Source of the DNA: an uncultured Chloroflexus sp.
GTDB lineage: Bacteria; Chloroflexota; Chloroflexia; Chloroflexales; Chloroflexaceae
NCBI RefSeq assembly: GCF_937951745.1
Contig: NZ_CALFBQ010000048.1
Coordinates: 1-64,000 of the forward strand
Direction: 5' to 3'
DNA length: 64,000 bases
Position numbers and translations under genes: made by a program
Part shown: positions 43,767-53,585 of the stretch, in pieces
How the letters are laid out: each line of letters begins with the position of its first letter
How positions within the stretch are numbered: the first letter of the stretch is position 1
The notes under the pieces: generated by a model
Seen by the model: the letters and a program-made list of their open reading frames with translations, nothing else
Database searches by the model: none
What the model was told of the DNA's origin: nothing

Positions 43767-45904
43767 TCAGCCACTCCTTTCAGACGTTGCAGCCGGGCCA
43801 GCGTTTCATAACAATTGGCGCGCAGGTGGATGAACTCATCGATCCCGGCGGCGCGATACGTGTCAATAAGATCGGTCGGATAGCCGGCCAGCACGACCGT
43901 GACATCAGGTCGTTGCGACTTGATCGCGTGGGTCAAGGCCGGCACAATATCTGGATACGTTTCGTCAGTTGAGCAGATCGTAACAATCTCAGCGTCGGAA
44001 GCGAGCGCTGCAGCGGCGGCTTCTTCAACAGTAGTGAAGCCATCGTTGCCGATGACAGCAAAACCTCCAGCGGCGAAAAAGCCGGTCGAAAAGTCTGCCC
44101 GAGCCTTGTGCTGACTAATTGGTCCCATATTAGCGAGGAACACAGCCGGGCGGCGCCCGGTGCGGGCAGCATAGGCATCGGCAGCGGTGCGTAGAGCTTC
44201 GAACTGCTCGGCGGCACGGTGGGCCGGCAGCAACTCAATCTGCGGCGCGGCGCTATCGGCGGCAGCCAGCGCGCAGCTCAGTTCACCCATAGTCGCGCCG
44301 GCACGAACGGCGGCCAGTGTGGCTGCCATGGTGCGCCGGTGGGCCAGCTCAACTAGCGCAGCTTGGCATGCCTCTTCCGAGCGCATCTCACGGGCGTGGC
44401 GTAGATCAACCGCACGGGCAGCGTGCAACTGCACGTGGTCGATCTGGCGTACCTCCGGCAGCTTCTCGCTGAGATTGGGATACATATTGACGCCGACGAT
44501 CACCTCGCGGCGTTGAGCAATAGCGGCAAAGCGCTCGGCACGGGTGGCAGCGATAGCCGCTTGCGGCATTCCCGCGCGCAGAGCGGCTGCCATGCCACCC
44601 TGCCGTTCGATCTCTTGGAAGAACGCCCACGCCTTGGCCGCGATCTCATCAGTCAACTTCTCGACCGCCCACGACCCACCGGGTGGATCGATCAGGCGGA
44701 AGAAGTTGCACTCTTCTTGCAGGATCACGTGCAAATTACGGGCAATCCGGCGCGAGAACTCGTCGGGCAGGCCCCACGCTTCATCAAAATGACTGATATG
44801 GATGCTCTGCGCCCCGCCCATCACTGCTGCCATCGCCTCGCTGGTGGCACGCAGCATGTTGTTATAGACATCGTAGCGCGTCTTCGTCCACGCCGAAGTG
44901 CGGGCGTGTAGATGCATCTGCTGCGCAGTTTCATCACCGTCGAACGCGGTTACTACCCGCGCCCACAGCATACGAGCGGCGCGCAGACGGGCTACTTCGA
45001 TGAAGAACTGCGATCCCACCGAGCACGAAAATTGGATGCGTGGGGCCACGTCATTGACACTGAGGCCACGCTCTTGCAACGCGCGCAGATAGGCAACTCC
45101 GGTTGCTAATGCGCATCCTAGCTCTTGGGCGGCGTGGGCGCCACTGTTGTGGTACACGTGAGTACTAACAACTATGGTGCGTAGATTTGGGGCATGCGTT
45201 TGTGCCCATCGTGTCCACTCGGCCAACAGGTCGTAGCAACGGTCGAGCGACGCCGGTAACGTCCCATCGGCAGCTAACACTTCGAGCGGATCGGCGCCGA
45301 TACAACCGCGTAGCCGGTCGGACGGAAGGCCCTGCTCTTCGGCGGCGGTTACGAGCAGGGCCGCTACCGGCAGCGCCTGCGCGCCGGCATTCACCAACAG
45401 TGACAGCCGGTCAAGGTCGAGCTGGGCGAACAGGCGGCGGGCATCGGCTAGCGTTGCCAGTGAGAGACCGCCCGCACCTACCTGCGCCGGCGCGGCTACG
45501 TCGGGATCGAGACCAAAGCGGGTAGCCTGATCCAGCGGCAAGTTGAGTGTCGTCAAGCCGCGCGGTACATCGGCCTGTGCCGCCCGATTCGTTTCATCTG
45601 CGGTCGGATAAGGCAGCTCTTGCGCCACCTGCCAGCGTTCCAACACCGGCCCCAACACGCGCGTATCGCGCACAAACGGGGCAAAGCCGGGCAGCGAGCC
45701 AGTGTGCGGCAACTCGGCAATATCGGCAGCGTTATAGATCGGTTGCAGCAGAATTTGTTCGTAGGTCTTGGTAATTAGGCGCTTCTCAAACGGAACGCCC
45801 TTCAGCGTCTTCTCAGCCGCTGCCCGCCATTCCTCATACGTCGCAGGCGCGAACATATCGAACAACGGAGCGTGCTGGGCCGTCTCCTGCGTCTCTGAAG
45901 GCAT
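43763..45904 (-). CDS. mutA: methylmalonyl-CoA mutase small subunit
   Basis: 713 residues, homologous to the large subunit but with a degenerate B12 domain: the DxHxxG motif is replaced (PISQHKAR), as expected for the non-catalytic small subunit. The barrel part carries [20 protein letters not shown] and [17 protein letters not shown]. The start is the ATG at 45904 with AAGGAG 7 bases upstream; the longer ORF is not needed. It overlaps mutB by 4 bases, so the two are made in equal amounts. Confidence 0.93.
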   Translation of the reverse strand: MPSETQETAQHAPLFDMFAPATYEEWRAAAEKTLKGVPFEKRLITKTYEQILLQPIYNAADIAELPHTGSLPGFAPFVRDTRVLGPVLERWQVAQELPYPTADETNRAAQADVPRGLTTLNLPLDQATRFGLDPDVAAPAQVGAGGLSLATLADARRLFAQLDLDRLSLLVNAGAQALPVAALLVTAAEEQGLPSDRLRGCIGADPLEVLAADGTLPASLDRCYDLLAEWTRWAQTHAPNLRTIVVSTHVYHNSGAHAAQELGCALATGVAYLRALQERGLSVNDVAPRIQFSCSVGSQFFIEVARLRAARMLWARVVTAFDGDETAQQMHLHARTSAWTKTRYDVYNNMLRATSEAMAAVMGGAQSIHISHFDEAWGLPDEFSRRIARNLHVILQEECNFFRLIDPPGGSWAVEKLTDEIAAKAWAFFQEIERQGGMAAALRAGMPQAAIAATRAERFAAIAQRREVIVGVNMYPNLSEKLPEVRQIDHVQLHAARAVDLRHAREMRSEEACQAALVELAHRRTMAATLAAVRAGATMGELSCALAAADSAAPQIELLPAHRAAEQFEALRTAADAYAARTGRRPAVFLANMGPISQHKARADFSTGFFAAGGFAVIGNDGFTTVEEAAAAALASDAEIVTICSTDETYPDIVPALTHAIKSQRPDVTVVLAGYPTDLIDTYRAAGIDEFIHLRANCYETLARLQRLKGVAE

Positions 45905-46208
45905 GGCTATACTCCTTGCCGGCAGCCCATACCCAACCCTCGATACCGTTAGTATACCAGCAAATCGAGGGTAAAATGGGCACGATAAACCGGATCGTCC
46001 ATGAAGTAAAAGACTGGTTACCCTAACCACAGGTTATCTGATCGATGCTGCTTGTCAATAGCTCATCGTAGGGAAGCGAGTTACAGTTCAACAACCGGTC
46101 AAAATCGGGAAGGCTCGCCCTTGACAATCGCGCCAGCGCCGCGTATAGTGCGATGACGATAGCGAAAACCTGTTCAAGTAGACTTCTAGATTCATTGGGA
46201 ATTGCTTC

Positions 46209-48551
46209 ATGGGCGAAAAAGTAGTGATCGTTGAGTCGCCGGCCAAAGCGCGGACGATTCAGAAATATTTGGGCAAAGGCTATAAGGTTACCTCCAGCAT
46301 GGGCCATGTGCGCGATTTGCCTAAGAACGGGCTGGCGATTGATATCGAGCACGATTTTGCCCCTTCCTATGAAATCGTTAAGCCGAAGGTCGTTCAAGAG
46401 TTGAGCCAAGCAATCCGCAACGCTGACGCGATCTATCTGGCGACCGACCCCGATCGCGAGGGTGAAGCGATTGCGTGGCATATTACGCAGTCGGTCAAGA
46501 CGCCAAAAAAGACGCCGGTGTACCGGGTGGTCTTTCAAGAGATCACGCGCAATGCGGTGCAGCAGGCGTTACAACAGCCGCGCCAGATCGACCAAAATTT
46601 GGTTGACGCTCAACAGGCGCGGCGGGTGCTCGACCGGCTGGTTGGCTATCAGCTTAGCCCGCTGCTGTGGGATAAGGTCAAGCGTGGTCTAAGCGCCGGG
46701 CGGGTGCAGTCGGTGGCGGTGCGGCTGATCGTCGAGCGCGAGCGCGAGATCGAGCAGTTCCAGCCGCAGGAATATTGGACGATCGAGGCCGATCTGTTGA
46801 AAGAGGCTGGCATCGCGCCGCGTGATCTCTTCCGCGCGACCCTGATCGAGCGTGACGGTAAGAAGCTGGAGAAGTTTTCGATTGAGCGGCGTGAGCAGGC
46901 CGAGGCGATCGTGGCCGATCTGAAAGGCGCGACCTATACCGTTGCCAAAGTGACCCGGCGCGACAAGCGCCGCTCGCCGGCGCCGCCGTTTACCACCAGT
47001 ACCTTGCAGCAAGAGGCAGCCCGTAAGTTGGGGTTTAGCGCCAAGAAGACCATGATGCTGGCTCAGCGTTTATATGAAGGGGTCGATGTTGGTGGTGAAG
47101 AGGGCACGGTCGGTTTGATTACCTACATGCGTACCGATAGTGTGCAGGTGGCGGCGGAAGCGCAAGCTGAAGCCCGCGAGGTGATCGGTAAGCGGTTTGG
47201 GAGTGACTATCTCCCCGACCAGCCGCCGGTCTACAAAACCAAGGCGAAAGGTGCGCAGGAGGCGCATGAGGCGATTCGTCCAACCAGTAGCGCTCGCACG
47301 CCTGAGCAGTTGAGTGAGCGGCTTGATCGCGATCTGTGGCGGCTCTACGATCTGATCTGGAAGCGGTTTATCGCTTCGCAGATGGCCCCGGCTATCTTTG
47401 ACAGCACTACGGTTGACATTGCCGCCCAACCGAGCGTGGCCGGCGCGCCGCCCTACCTCTTCCGCGCCACCGGCTCGGTGCTTAAGTTCCCCGGCTTCCT
47501 CGCCGTCTATAACGTCAGTCTCGACGAAGGCGAAGAGGACGAAGACAGCGAACGTCGCTTGCCACCCTTGGCTGAAGGTGAGGGTTTGCAGTTGGTTGAG
47601 CTGCTATCGGTGCAACACTTCACCGAACCGCCGCCGCGCTATACCGAAGCCAGTCTGGTAAAAGAGCTGGAACGGCTCGGCATTGGTCGGCCTAGCACGT
47701 ACGCGACTATTCTCTCAACGATTCAAGAGCGTGAATACGTCGAGATGGTCGATAAGAAGCTGATTCCGACCACATTAGGGCGGGTGGTCACCGATTTGCT
47801 GGTTGAGCATTTCGGCAACATTGTCGATTACGATTTCACCTCGTCGCTCGAACAGCAGCTTGATGATATTGCCGAAGGTTCTAAACAGTGGGTGCCGGTA
47901 TTGCGTGAGTTCTACGGCCCTTTTCGTTCGACGCTTGAGACGGCGCAGCGCCAAATGCGCAATGTTAAGCGCGAAGAGATTACGACCGATATCGATTGCC
48001 CGAAGTGCGGTCAGGGAAAGCTGGTGATTAAGTTTGGCCGGAACGGTGAGTTTTTGGCCTGTTCGCGGTACAACCGTGAGGGTGAAGGCGATTCGTGCGA
48101 TTTCACCAGCGATTTTCACCGCGATGAGAATGGTCAGATCATTCTTGATAAGGCGAGCGCGCCAGAGACGAGTGATGTGCTGTGCAACGTCTGTGGCCGG
48201 CCTATGGTGATCAAGAAGAGCCGATTTGGCCCCTTCCTTGGTTGTTCGGGCTATCCAGAATGTACCAACACCCGCCGGATCGGTCGCGATGGCAAGCCGG
48301 CTCCGTTGCCAGAACCGACCGGTGTGACCTGCCCAAAGTGCGGCGAGGGCGAACTATTGCGACGCCGGGGCAAGTTTGGCCGCCCGTTCTACGGTTGCTC
48401 GCGCTATCCGAAGTGCGACTACATCGCTAACTCGCTCGATGAGGCGCAGGCCGGGGTGGCAGTCGAAGCTGCACCGGCGCCACAGCCCGCTCCTGAAAAG
48501 CCGGCGGTGTCAGCCCGCAAAGCGAGCAGTAAAACCCGTAAATCGGCGTAA
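46209..48551 (+). CDS. topA: DNA topoisomerase I
   Basis: 780 residues. A Toprim domain (VIVESPAKARTIQKYLG, DPDREGEAIAWHI) is followed by the type IA core with the active-site Tyr306 in GLITYMRTDSV. Three C-terminal zinc fingers begin CPKC, CNVC and CPKC and end CSRYPKC. It relaxes negative supercoils. A basic Ala/Lys-rich tail (about 755-780) ends the protein. It is transcribed alone and closes at a hairpin. Confidence 0.95.
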   Translation: MGEKVVIVESPAKARTIQKYLGKGYKVTSSMGHVRDLPKNGLAIDIEHDFAPSYEIVKPKVVQELSQAIRNADAIYLATDPDREGEAIAWHITQSVKTPKKTPVYRVVFQEITRNAVQQALQQPRQIDQNLVDAQQARRVLDRLVGYQLSPLLWDKVKRGLSAGRVQSVAVRLIVEREREIEQFQPQEYWTIEADLLKEAGIAPRDLFRATLIERDGKKLEKFSIERREQAEAIVADLKGATYTVAKVTRRDKRRSPAPPFTTSTLQQEAARKLGFSAKKTMMLAQRLYEGVDVGGEEGTVGLITYMRTDSVQVAAEAQAEAREVIGKRFGSDYLPDQPPVYKTKAKGAQEAHEAIRPTSSARTPEQLSERLDRDLWRLYDLIWKRFIASQMAPAIFDSTTVDIAAQPSVAGAPPYLFRATGSVLKFPGFLAVYNVSLDEGEEDEDSERRLPPLAEGEGLQLVELLSVQHFTEPPPRYTEASLVKELERLGIGRPSTYATILSTIQEREYVEMVDKKLIPTTLGRVVTDLLVEHFGNIVDYDFTSSLEQQLDDIAEGSKQWVPVLREFYGPFRSTLETAQRQMRNVKREEITTDIDCPKCGQGKLVIKFGRNGEFLACSRYNREGEGDSCDFTSDFHRDENGQIILDKASAPETSDVLCNVCGRPMVIKKSRFGPFLGCSGYPECTNTRRIGRDGKPAPLPEPTGVTCPKCGEGELLRRRGKFGRPFYGCSRYPKCDYIANSLDEAQAGVAVEAAPAPQPAPEKPAVSARKASSKTRKSA

Positions 48552-48589
48552 GGGTAGGTTTCAATCCTAACCGAGGAGTGCAGAATATG

Positions 48590-48616
48590 GAGTGCGGCAG
48601 TTTGACTGCCGCACTC
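48590..48616. terminator. hairpin between convergent topA and zinc-ribbon gene
   Basis: GAGTGCGGCAG, TTTGA, CTGCCGCACTC: a perfect 11-bp stem. Located between convergent stops, so it can serve both. It shares its core with the hairpin at 38898. Confidence 0.65.
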
Positions 48617-48623
48617 TCTGTTG

Positions 48624-49529
48624 TTAGGACGCCACCGTCTTCCCGTCCGGCATCGCCAACGACCCGGTCGCGCGGATCTTGCTTGTCGCCTGACCAGCCA
48701 CGATCTGGCGATGGACAGTGTAGTTGATCAGGCATAACGCCGGGATAGCGAATGCGCCGATGCCCGGGATTGATTGCATTCCGATGAGGAAGATCGCCAC
48801 GATTCGCAAGACCCAGTTGGTGAAGCAGCCGATGCCTACCGGCACGTAGCTCTGCAAGCTGGCGATTAAACTCAGCCGGTAGTAGATGATTGCCGGTACC
48901 ACCCCAATAATCGGCACTAACCCCAGCAAGCCGCTAACGAGCAGGGTGCGCGGCAGTTGCCGGTCTAGTACGCGCAGAAATGAATTGACCTGCGCCACAT
49001 CGGTGAAGGTGACAGTTTCGCATGCCGGGCAGGCTTGTTGCACCGCGCGCTTCTTGAGCCGGGTAGCGCAGCTTGGGCAACGGCGATGCTTGATCAGTGT
49101 AATCCGGTGCGCCGCCAGATCGGTGACCGGTTCTGGCCGTGGTTGGCCGATCCAACCAACCATGCGCGGTTGCTGGTTGGGCTGGCGGCAGGCCGGGCAT
49201 TCGAGCGCCGCGGGATGCATCTGGCCGCCGCAATGTTGGCAGGCGATCATCATCTTCCGCTCGCGCAGCTCGAAGTAGCGCCGGATGAACCAAAGGCCGA
49301 GCACGGTAAGACCGGCTAGCAACAAGGCCAGCAGCGGGAAGAAGATCAGCACAACGGTGGTCGTTATTGCCCATCCGCCGTCACCCCACGAAAACAGCTT
49401 GAGCAAACCAAGGTGGCCGCCGGGATCCATCAGGCAAATGAGGGTAATGATGGCGGCGCGGATGCCAGAGATGATCCAGATCGCGATGGTGACAATGCTT
49501 GACCAAACGACCGCAATCGGTTGGGCCAA
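48624..49529 (-). CDS. membrane protein with two zinc ribbons
   Basis: 301 residues. Membrane segments at about 8-30 and 55-85, then two zinc-ribbon motifs (CQHCGG...CPAC at about 95-115 and CPSC...CPAC at about 150-170), followed by two further hydrophobic regions (about 195-225 and 235-270) and a short tail. I do not recognise a named family. It starts 21 bases after the stop of the next upstream membrane protein on the same strand; the two are probably one operon. Confidence 0.7.
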   Translation of the reverse strand: MAQPIAVVWSSIVTIAIWIISGIRAAIITLICLMDPGGHLGLLKLFSWGDGGWAITTTVVLIFFPLLALLLAGLTVLGLWFIRRYFELRERKMMIACQHCGGQMHPAALECPACRQPNQQPRMVGWIGQPRPEPVTDLAAHRITLIKHRRCPSCATRLKKRAVQQACPACETVTFTDVAQVNSFLRVLDRQLPRTLLVSGLLGLVPIIGVVPAIIYYRLSLIASLQSYVPVGIGCFTNWVLRIVAIFLIGMQSIPGIGAFAIPALCLINYTVHRQIVAGQATSKIRATGSLAMPDGKTVAS

Positions 49530-49550
49530 CCATGCGAGGCTATCGGCTGG

Positions 49551-50018
49551 CTAGGGGGCCAGCGGCACGACAGTGGCAACTGCCACGCCGGTGCTGAGTG
49601 CGGCCACAATATCGGGCGGCAGTGTCTGTGTCAGTAGATCGAGGATCTGTTCCATCTGGCTATTCACCATCTGATATTGCACGCCAAAGCCGGCCCCAGT
49701 CTTCACAAGGCGATTCACAAACCCCATCATCTCTTGTGCCGTGGCGCTGCGTTCGCTCGACCACTCGTAGATCACGCCCAGCAAAATCAAGAATAAAAAT
49801 GGCCCTTCAAACGCCCACGTTGGTAGATCAACGCCGCCAATTTGGTTGGCAAGAATGGTAGAGAACCCCATCGAATCGCGTGCGATTTGCTCAGGATTGA
49901 GCAGATGTTGTTGTACAAGACCGCCGATCAGCACTAGCATCAACACACTGGTGAACGGGTAAGCCGACAAGGCTGGCGTGAGGCCGACCGCTTGGATGAG
50001 CGAGGTAAAGTGGATCAT
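49551..50018 (-). CDS. small membrane protein of unknown function
   Basis: 155 residues with hydrophobic segments at about 22-38, 70-85 and 135-153. No domain is recognised. The middle (YEWSSERSATAQEMMGFVNRL) is amphipathic. An ATG at 50018 lies behind AGGAG on the minus strand. It probably forms an operon with the zinc-ribbon membrane protein downstream. Confidence 0.65.
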   Translation of the reverse strand: MIHFTSLIQAVGLTPALSAYPFTSVLMLVLIGGLVQQHLLNPEQIARDSMGFSTILANQIGGVDLPTWAFEGPFLFLILLGVIYEWSSERSATAQEMMGFVNRLVKTGAGFGVQYQMVNSQMEQILDLLTQTLPPDIVAALSTGVAVATVVPLAP

Positions 50019-50260
50019 ACATGCTCCTGTGTTAGAGGTTGATATCGAGAGGTGTCTGCCGATCGCAATCGCTTACCCTTTCCACTAACGAAAGATTTAA
50101 CGGATGTGTTCTGGTTGTAACAAAACGTTCAATCTGTTTCAAGAATGCGATGGTATAATGCAGTAACACAAGAGTGACACAAGCCGGCAGTACCATTGCG
50201 GCCCGCTGAAGCACACTTCCGGCTAAGTAGGCCAAATGTTTTGCAAAGGATGACAAGCGC

Positions 50261-52831
50261 TTGCCGGCTGCCATCACCTTTCCCGTTTTGCTCAAGCAAT
50301 GCCGTCTTGAGCTGGGGCTGACGCAAACCCAATTAGCGGTGCGCGCCGGGATCTCGGTGTCGCTGGTGCGAAAGTACGAAACCGGCGCGCGGATGCCGCC
50401 TCGTGCCACGGCGGTGCAACTGGCGAACGCTTTGGGGTTGGCCGGTGAGGAGCGCACCGCCTTTCTTGCTGCTGCCGGTTCGCGCACGTTACCCAATGCC
50501 ACCATCCAGCCCATCCCGGCGACGGCGCGTCCTCTAGCGCATCGCTTGCCAGTTGCGCCGACTCCATTACTTGGACGCGACGCCGAGATCGCTGAACTTA
50601 TCCAGTTGATCGGTGCGCATACGGCCCGTTGTGTCACGTTGATCGGCCCGCCGGGAGTGGGAAAGTCGCGCTTGGCGCTGGCTGTGGCTACCGCGTTGCA
50701 GCCATCGTTTGCTGATGGCGCAGCGGTGATCGAGTTGGCGGCGCTTGATGATCCGGCAGCGGTTGCGCCATTCATCGCCGCGCGCCTTGGCGCGCAGGGT
50801 GATGAAGCTGAAGCGGCGCTGATCGCCTTGCTTGCTCAGCGTTCATTCCTGCTCGTGCTCGATAACTTCGAGCAGCTCTTGCCGGCGGCGCCGTTGATCG
50901 CGCGCTTATTGGCGGCGGCGCCGCAGTTGTCCGTTCTCATCACGAGCCGTGTGCCGCTATGTCTGCGTGCCGAAACCCGCTTTTTGGTCAAGCCGCTGAT
51001 CGTACCGGCCAACCGGCGCGTGAGCGCGGTGGCGGCAGCGCCGGCTACCCGGCTGTTTTGCGAACGCGCGGCGGCAGTGAACCCGGCGTTTGCCCTTAGC
51101 GTGGCTAATGCAGCAACGGTTGCCGCGCTTTGCCAGCGGCTCGACGGTCTGCCGTTGGCGATTGAGTTGGCTGCGGCTCACGCCGATGTGCTCGAACCGG
51201 CGGCGTTGTTGGCGAGCCTTGAGGCGGGGGTGACGGCGTTTGATAGCAGTTTTGCCGATCTGCCGGCGCACCAGCGCTCGTTGCAGGCCACGATTGCGTG
51301 GAGTGAACGTTTGCTGGCGCCGGCAGCACGCGACAGCTTTGCTCGCTTGGGTGTGTTTCCGAGTACGTTTGACGCACCGGCAGCGGTAGCGTTGGGTGTA
51401 GACAGTCTTGACCCGCTGGTTGAGGCAGGGCTGGTGCAGGTTGAAGCAAGCGGACGGTTTCGTTTGCTCGAAACGATCCGGGTTTTCGCTGCCGAACGGT
51501 TGCAATCGCATCCTGAAGCTGCCAGTGTCTATACGTGCCACGCCGCCTATTTTGCCAACCTTGCCGAAACGGCCGGCCTGCTGCTCGAAAGCGCAGCAGC
51601 CGCAACGACGCTGAATCAACTCGATGCTGAGCTACCGAATTTACGTGCAGCGATTCGCTGGTCGTTGACCGCCGACAACGGGATGGTGGCAGCGCGAATC
51701 ACCGCGGCGCTGCGCGTTTACTGGCTGAGCCGGCGCGCAGTCTACGCGGGGCGTTTGGTCGAACCACTGTTGATGTCTGGGTCAGCGCAAGCCATCCCGC
51801 CTGCATTGCGCGGACGTGCACTGATTACGGTTGGCTATCTTGCCTCGCAGCAGGGTGCGTTACATGCCGGTGATCTGCTTGCCCAAGGGATTGCGCTGGC
51901 ACGCCAAGCAGGGCAAGAGGCCGATGTGGCGCAGGGCTTAGCCTACCAAGGCATGCTCAACCGCTTCCCCGGCAATCTGGAGCGCTATGCAACCATCCTC
52001 AACGAAGCGATTATGATTGCCCGGCGCAGCAATGCGCCGGCTCCTTTAGCGTATGCGCTTAATCAGCTCGGCGTCGGGTATTGCACCCATGGCCATTACC
52101 ACAAAGCATTGCCTATGCTGCGCGAAGCGGTTGATCTGGTGACGCACAATGGCGATCAGATCATGGTGTGGCGCTACCGGTGCGATGTGGCCGAAGCGTT
52201 GCGTTCATACGGCGACCTATCGCCGGCGCGCCGGATGTTTGCCGGCCTGATTGCACAATTAACTGCTGGTGGTGACGCGATGGCGTTGTGGGAAGCGCAT
52301 CTGCGCCTCGCCAGCATCGATCTGGAAGAGGGAGCGATCACAGCGGCGGAACGCAACCTTGCCGCCGCCAGTGCGATCATCACCGAGATGAGCATTTCCT
52401 ATGGTCGGGTCAGCCTGTTGCGACACAGTGGCTATCTCGCGATCGCCGCCGGGAGGCATGAAGCTGCATTAATCAATCTCAGCTCCGCGCAACGGGAAGC
52501 CTGCAAAGTATACCTGCCAGAAGAGTTGTCTGCTGCGCTGATCGGGCTTGCCTATCTGCACCGCAACGCAGATCGCCGGCGCGCCGCTCGACAGTGTGGT
52601 GCGGGTGAAGGTATCCTTACCCGCTACCAGCTCCGCCGTGATCGGCAGGCCGAATGGTTGCGGCAAGCGGTACGGGAAACGTTCACTCCATCTGAACACG
52701 AGCTAGCAAACGAAGCGGCGCAAACGGTAATCAATAGCTTGCCCCAGCTTGCGTTTATCAGTGTGGTAGAGGCTCGTGACATGGTGCGGTTAGATCGCGT
52801 CATCGCCGCTGCGTTACGAGGAGCGCCGTAG
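50261..52831 (+). CDS. XRE-family STAND NTPase regulator with TPR-like repeats
   Basis: 856 residues. An N-terminal XRE helix-turn-helix (LTQTQLAVRAGISVSLVRKYETGARMP) is followed by an NB-ARC/AAA-like NTPase with Walker A GPPGVGKS (129-136), LLVLDNFEQLL (Walker B) and a sensor ITSR. LDGLPLAIELAA follows, and then a long helical TPR-like region (about 480-780). It resembles SARP/MalT-like signal-transduction ATPases that switch on ligand binding. The start is TTG; no better start is seen. Its stop lies inside a palindromic repeat. Confidence 0.85.
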   Translation: MPAAITFPVLLKQCRLELGLTQTQLAVRAGISVSLVRKYETGARMPPRATAVQLANALGLAGEERTAFLAAAGSRTLPNATIQPIPATARPLAHRLPVAPTPLLGRDAEIAELIQLIGAHTARCVTLIGPPGVGKSRLALAVATALQPSFADGAAVIELAALDDPAAVAPFIAARLGAQGDEAEAALIALLAQRSFLLVLDNFEQLLPAAPLIARLLAAAPQLSVLITSRVPLCLRAETRFLVKPLIVPANRRVSAVAAAPATRLFCERAAAVNPAFALSVANAATVAALCQRLDGLPLAIELAAAHADVLEPAALLASLEAGVTAFDSSFADLPAHQRSLQATIAWSERLLAPAARDSFARLGVFPSTFDAPAAVALGVDSLDPLVEAGLVQVEASGRFRLLETIRVFAAERLQSHPEAASVYTCHAAYFANLAETAGLLLESAAAATTLNQLDAELPNLRAAIRWSLTADNGMVAARITAALRVYWLSRRAVYAGRLVEPLLMSGSAQAIPPALRGRALITVGYLASQQGALHAGDLLAQGIALARQAGQEADVAQGLAYQGMLNRFPGNLERYATILNEAIMIARRSNAPAPLAYALNQLGVGYCTHGHYHKALPMLREAVDLVTHNGDQIMVWRYRCDVAEALRSYGDLSPARRMFAGLIAQLTAGGDAMALWEAHLRLASIDLEEGAITAAERNLAAASAIITEMSISYGRVSLLRHSGYLAIAAGRHEAALINLSSAQREACKVYLPEELSAALIGLAYLHRNADRRRAARQCGAGEGILTRYQLRRDRQAEWLRQAVRETFTPSEHELANEAAQTVINSLPQLAFISVVEARDMVRLDRVIAAALRGAP

Positions 52832-52856
52832 GTACATTGCACCGCAATGTCCCTAC
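52828..52856. repeat. GTAGG-ACATTGC palindrome between convergent genes
   Basis: GTAGGTACATTGC, ACC, GCAATGTCCCTAC: a 13-bp stem with one mismatch. It overlaps the stop codons of the STAND gene and the DegU-like gene. Related to the palindromes at 41519 and 60305. Confidence 0.6.
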
Positions 52857-53566
52857 TCAAGCGGTTGCGAATAACCCATCTTAATCCACCCCTTTTTAAT
52901 TGCCACAATTACCGCCATCGTGCGGTCATTGACCTGCAACTTAGAGAGGATGGAGGTGATATGATTTTTGACCGTCTGGCCGCTAATGCTCAGCTCGTTG
53001 GCAATCTCTTTGTTGGAAAGGCCGCGGGCAATGCAATCGAGAATCTCAATTTCGCGCGAGGTCAGCGGGGCAAACAAATTCGCGCTGTCCTCTTCGTCGG
53101 TGGCGGCCAGTTCGCGGAATTGGTGCAGCACCCGCGCCGCGACGTTGGGCCGGGCCAGCACTGCATCGTTGATCAGATAACGCCCGCGGGCGACCTCGCG
53201 GATCATTTGCACCAGCTCTTCCGGGCTAATATCTTTGGATGTAAAGGCAGCCGCACCGACCTTAATTGCCTGAAATAATTGATCATCGTCTTCATAAACA
53301 CTCAGCACGATGATGCCGGTGCGCGGCTCGCGGCGCTTAATCACCCGCGCCACCTCCAACCCGTTCAAGCCGGGTAGGTTAATATCGACCAGCACCACAT
53401 CGGGCATCAGGCGTTCGGTCAGCTTGATCGCCTCTTGGCCGTTCTCAGCCTCGCCGATCACCTCAATATCGGATGCACTCTCTAAACTCCAGCGGATCCC
53501 CTGCCGGAAGAGCGGGTGGTCATCAATCACTAATACTCTGACCTTTGATGATAATGGCGCTGTCAC
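52853..53566 (-). CDS. NarL/FixJ-family response regulator (DegU-like)
   Basis: 237 residues. The receiver domain has IDDHPLFRQGI, phospho-Asp in VVLVDINLPG and Lys in FTSKDIS. The LuxR-type HTH is LTSREIEILDCIARGLSNKEIANELSISGQTVKNHITSILSKL. Its gene lies 19 bases downstream of a DegS-like kinase gene on the same strand, so the two form a two-component pair. Confidence 0.92.
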   Translation of the reverse strand: MTAPLSSKVRVLVIDDHPLFRQGIRWSLESASDIEVIGEAENGQEAIKLTERLMPDVVLVDINLPGLNGLEVARVIKRREPRTGIIVLSVYEDDDQLFQAIKVGAAAFTSKDISPEELVQMIREVARGRYLINDAVLARPNVAARVLHQFRELAATDEEDSANLFAPLTSREIEILDCIARGLSNKEIANELSISGQTVKNHITSILSKLQVNDRTMAVIVAIKKGWIKMGYSQPLE

Positions 53567-53585
53567 GCATGACTCCTCGGATAAC

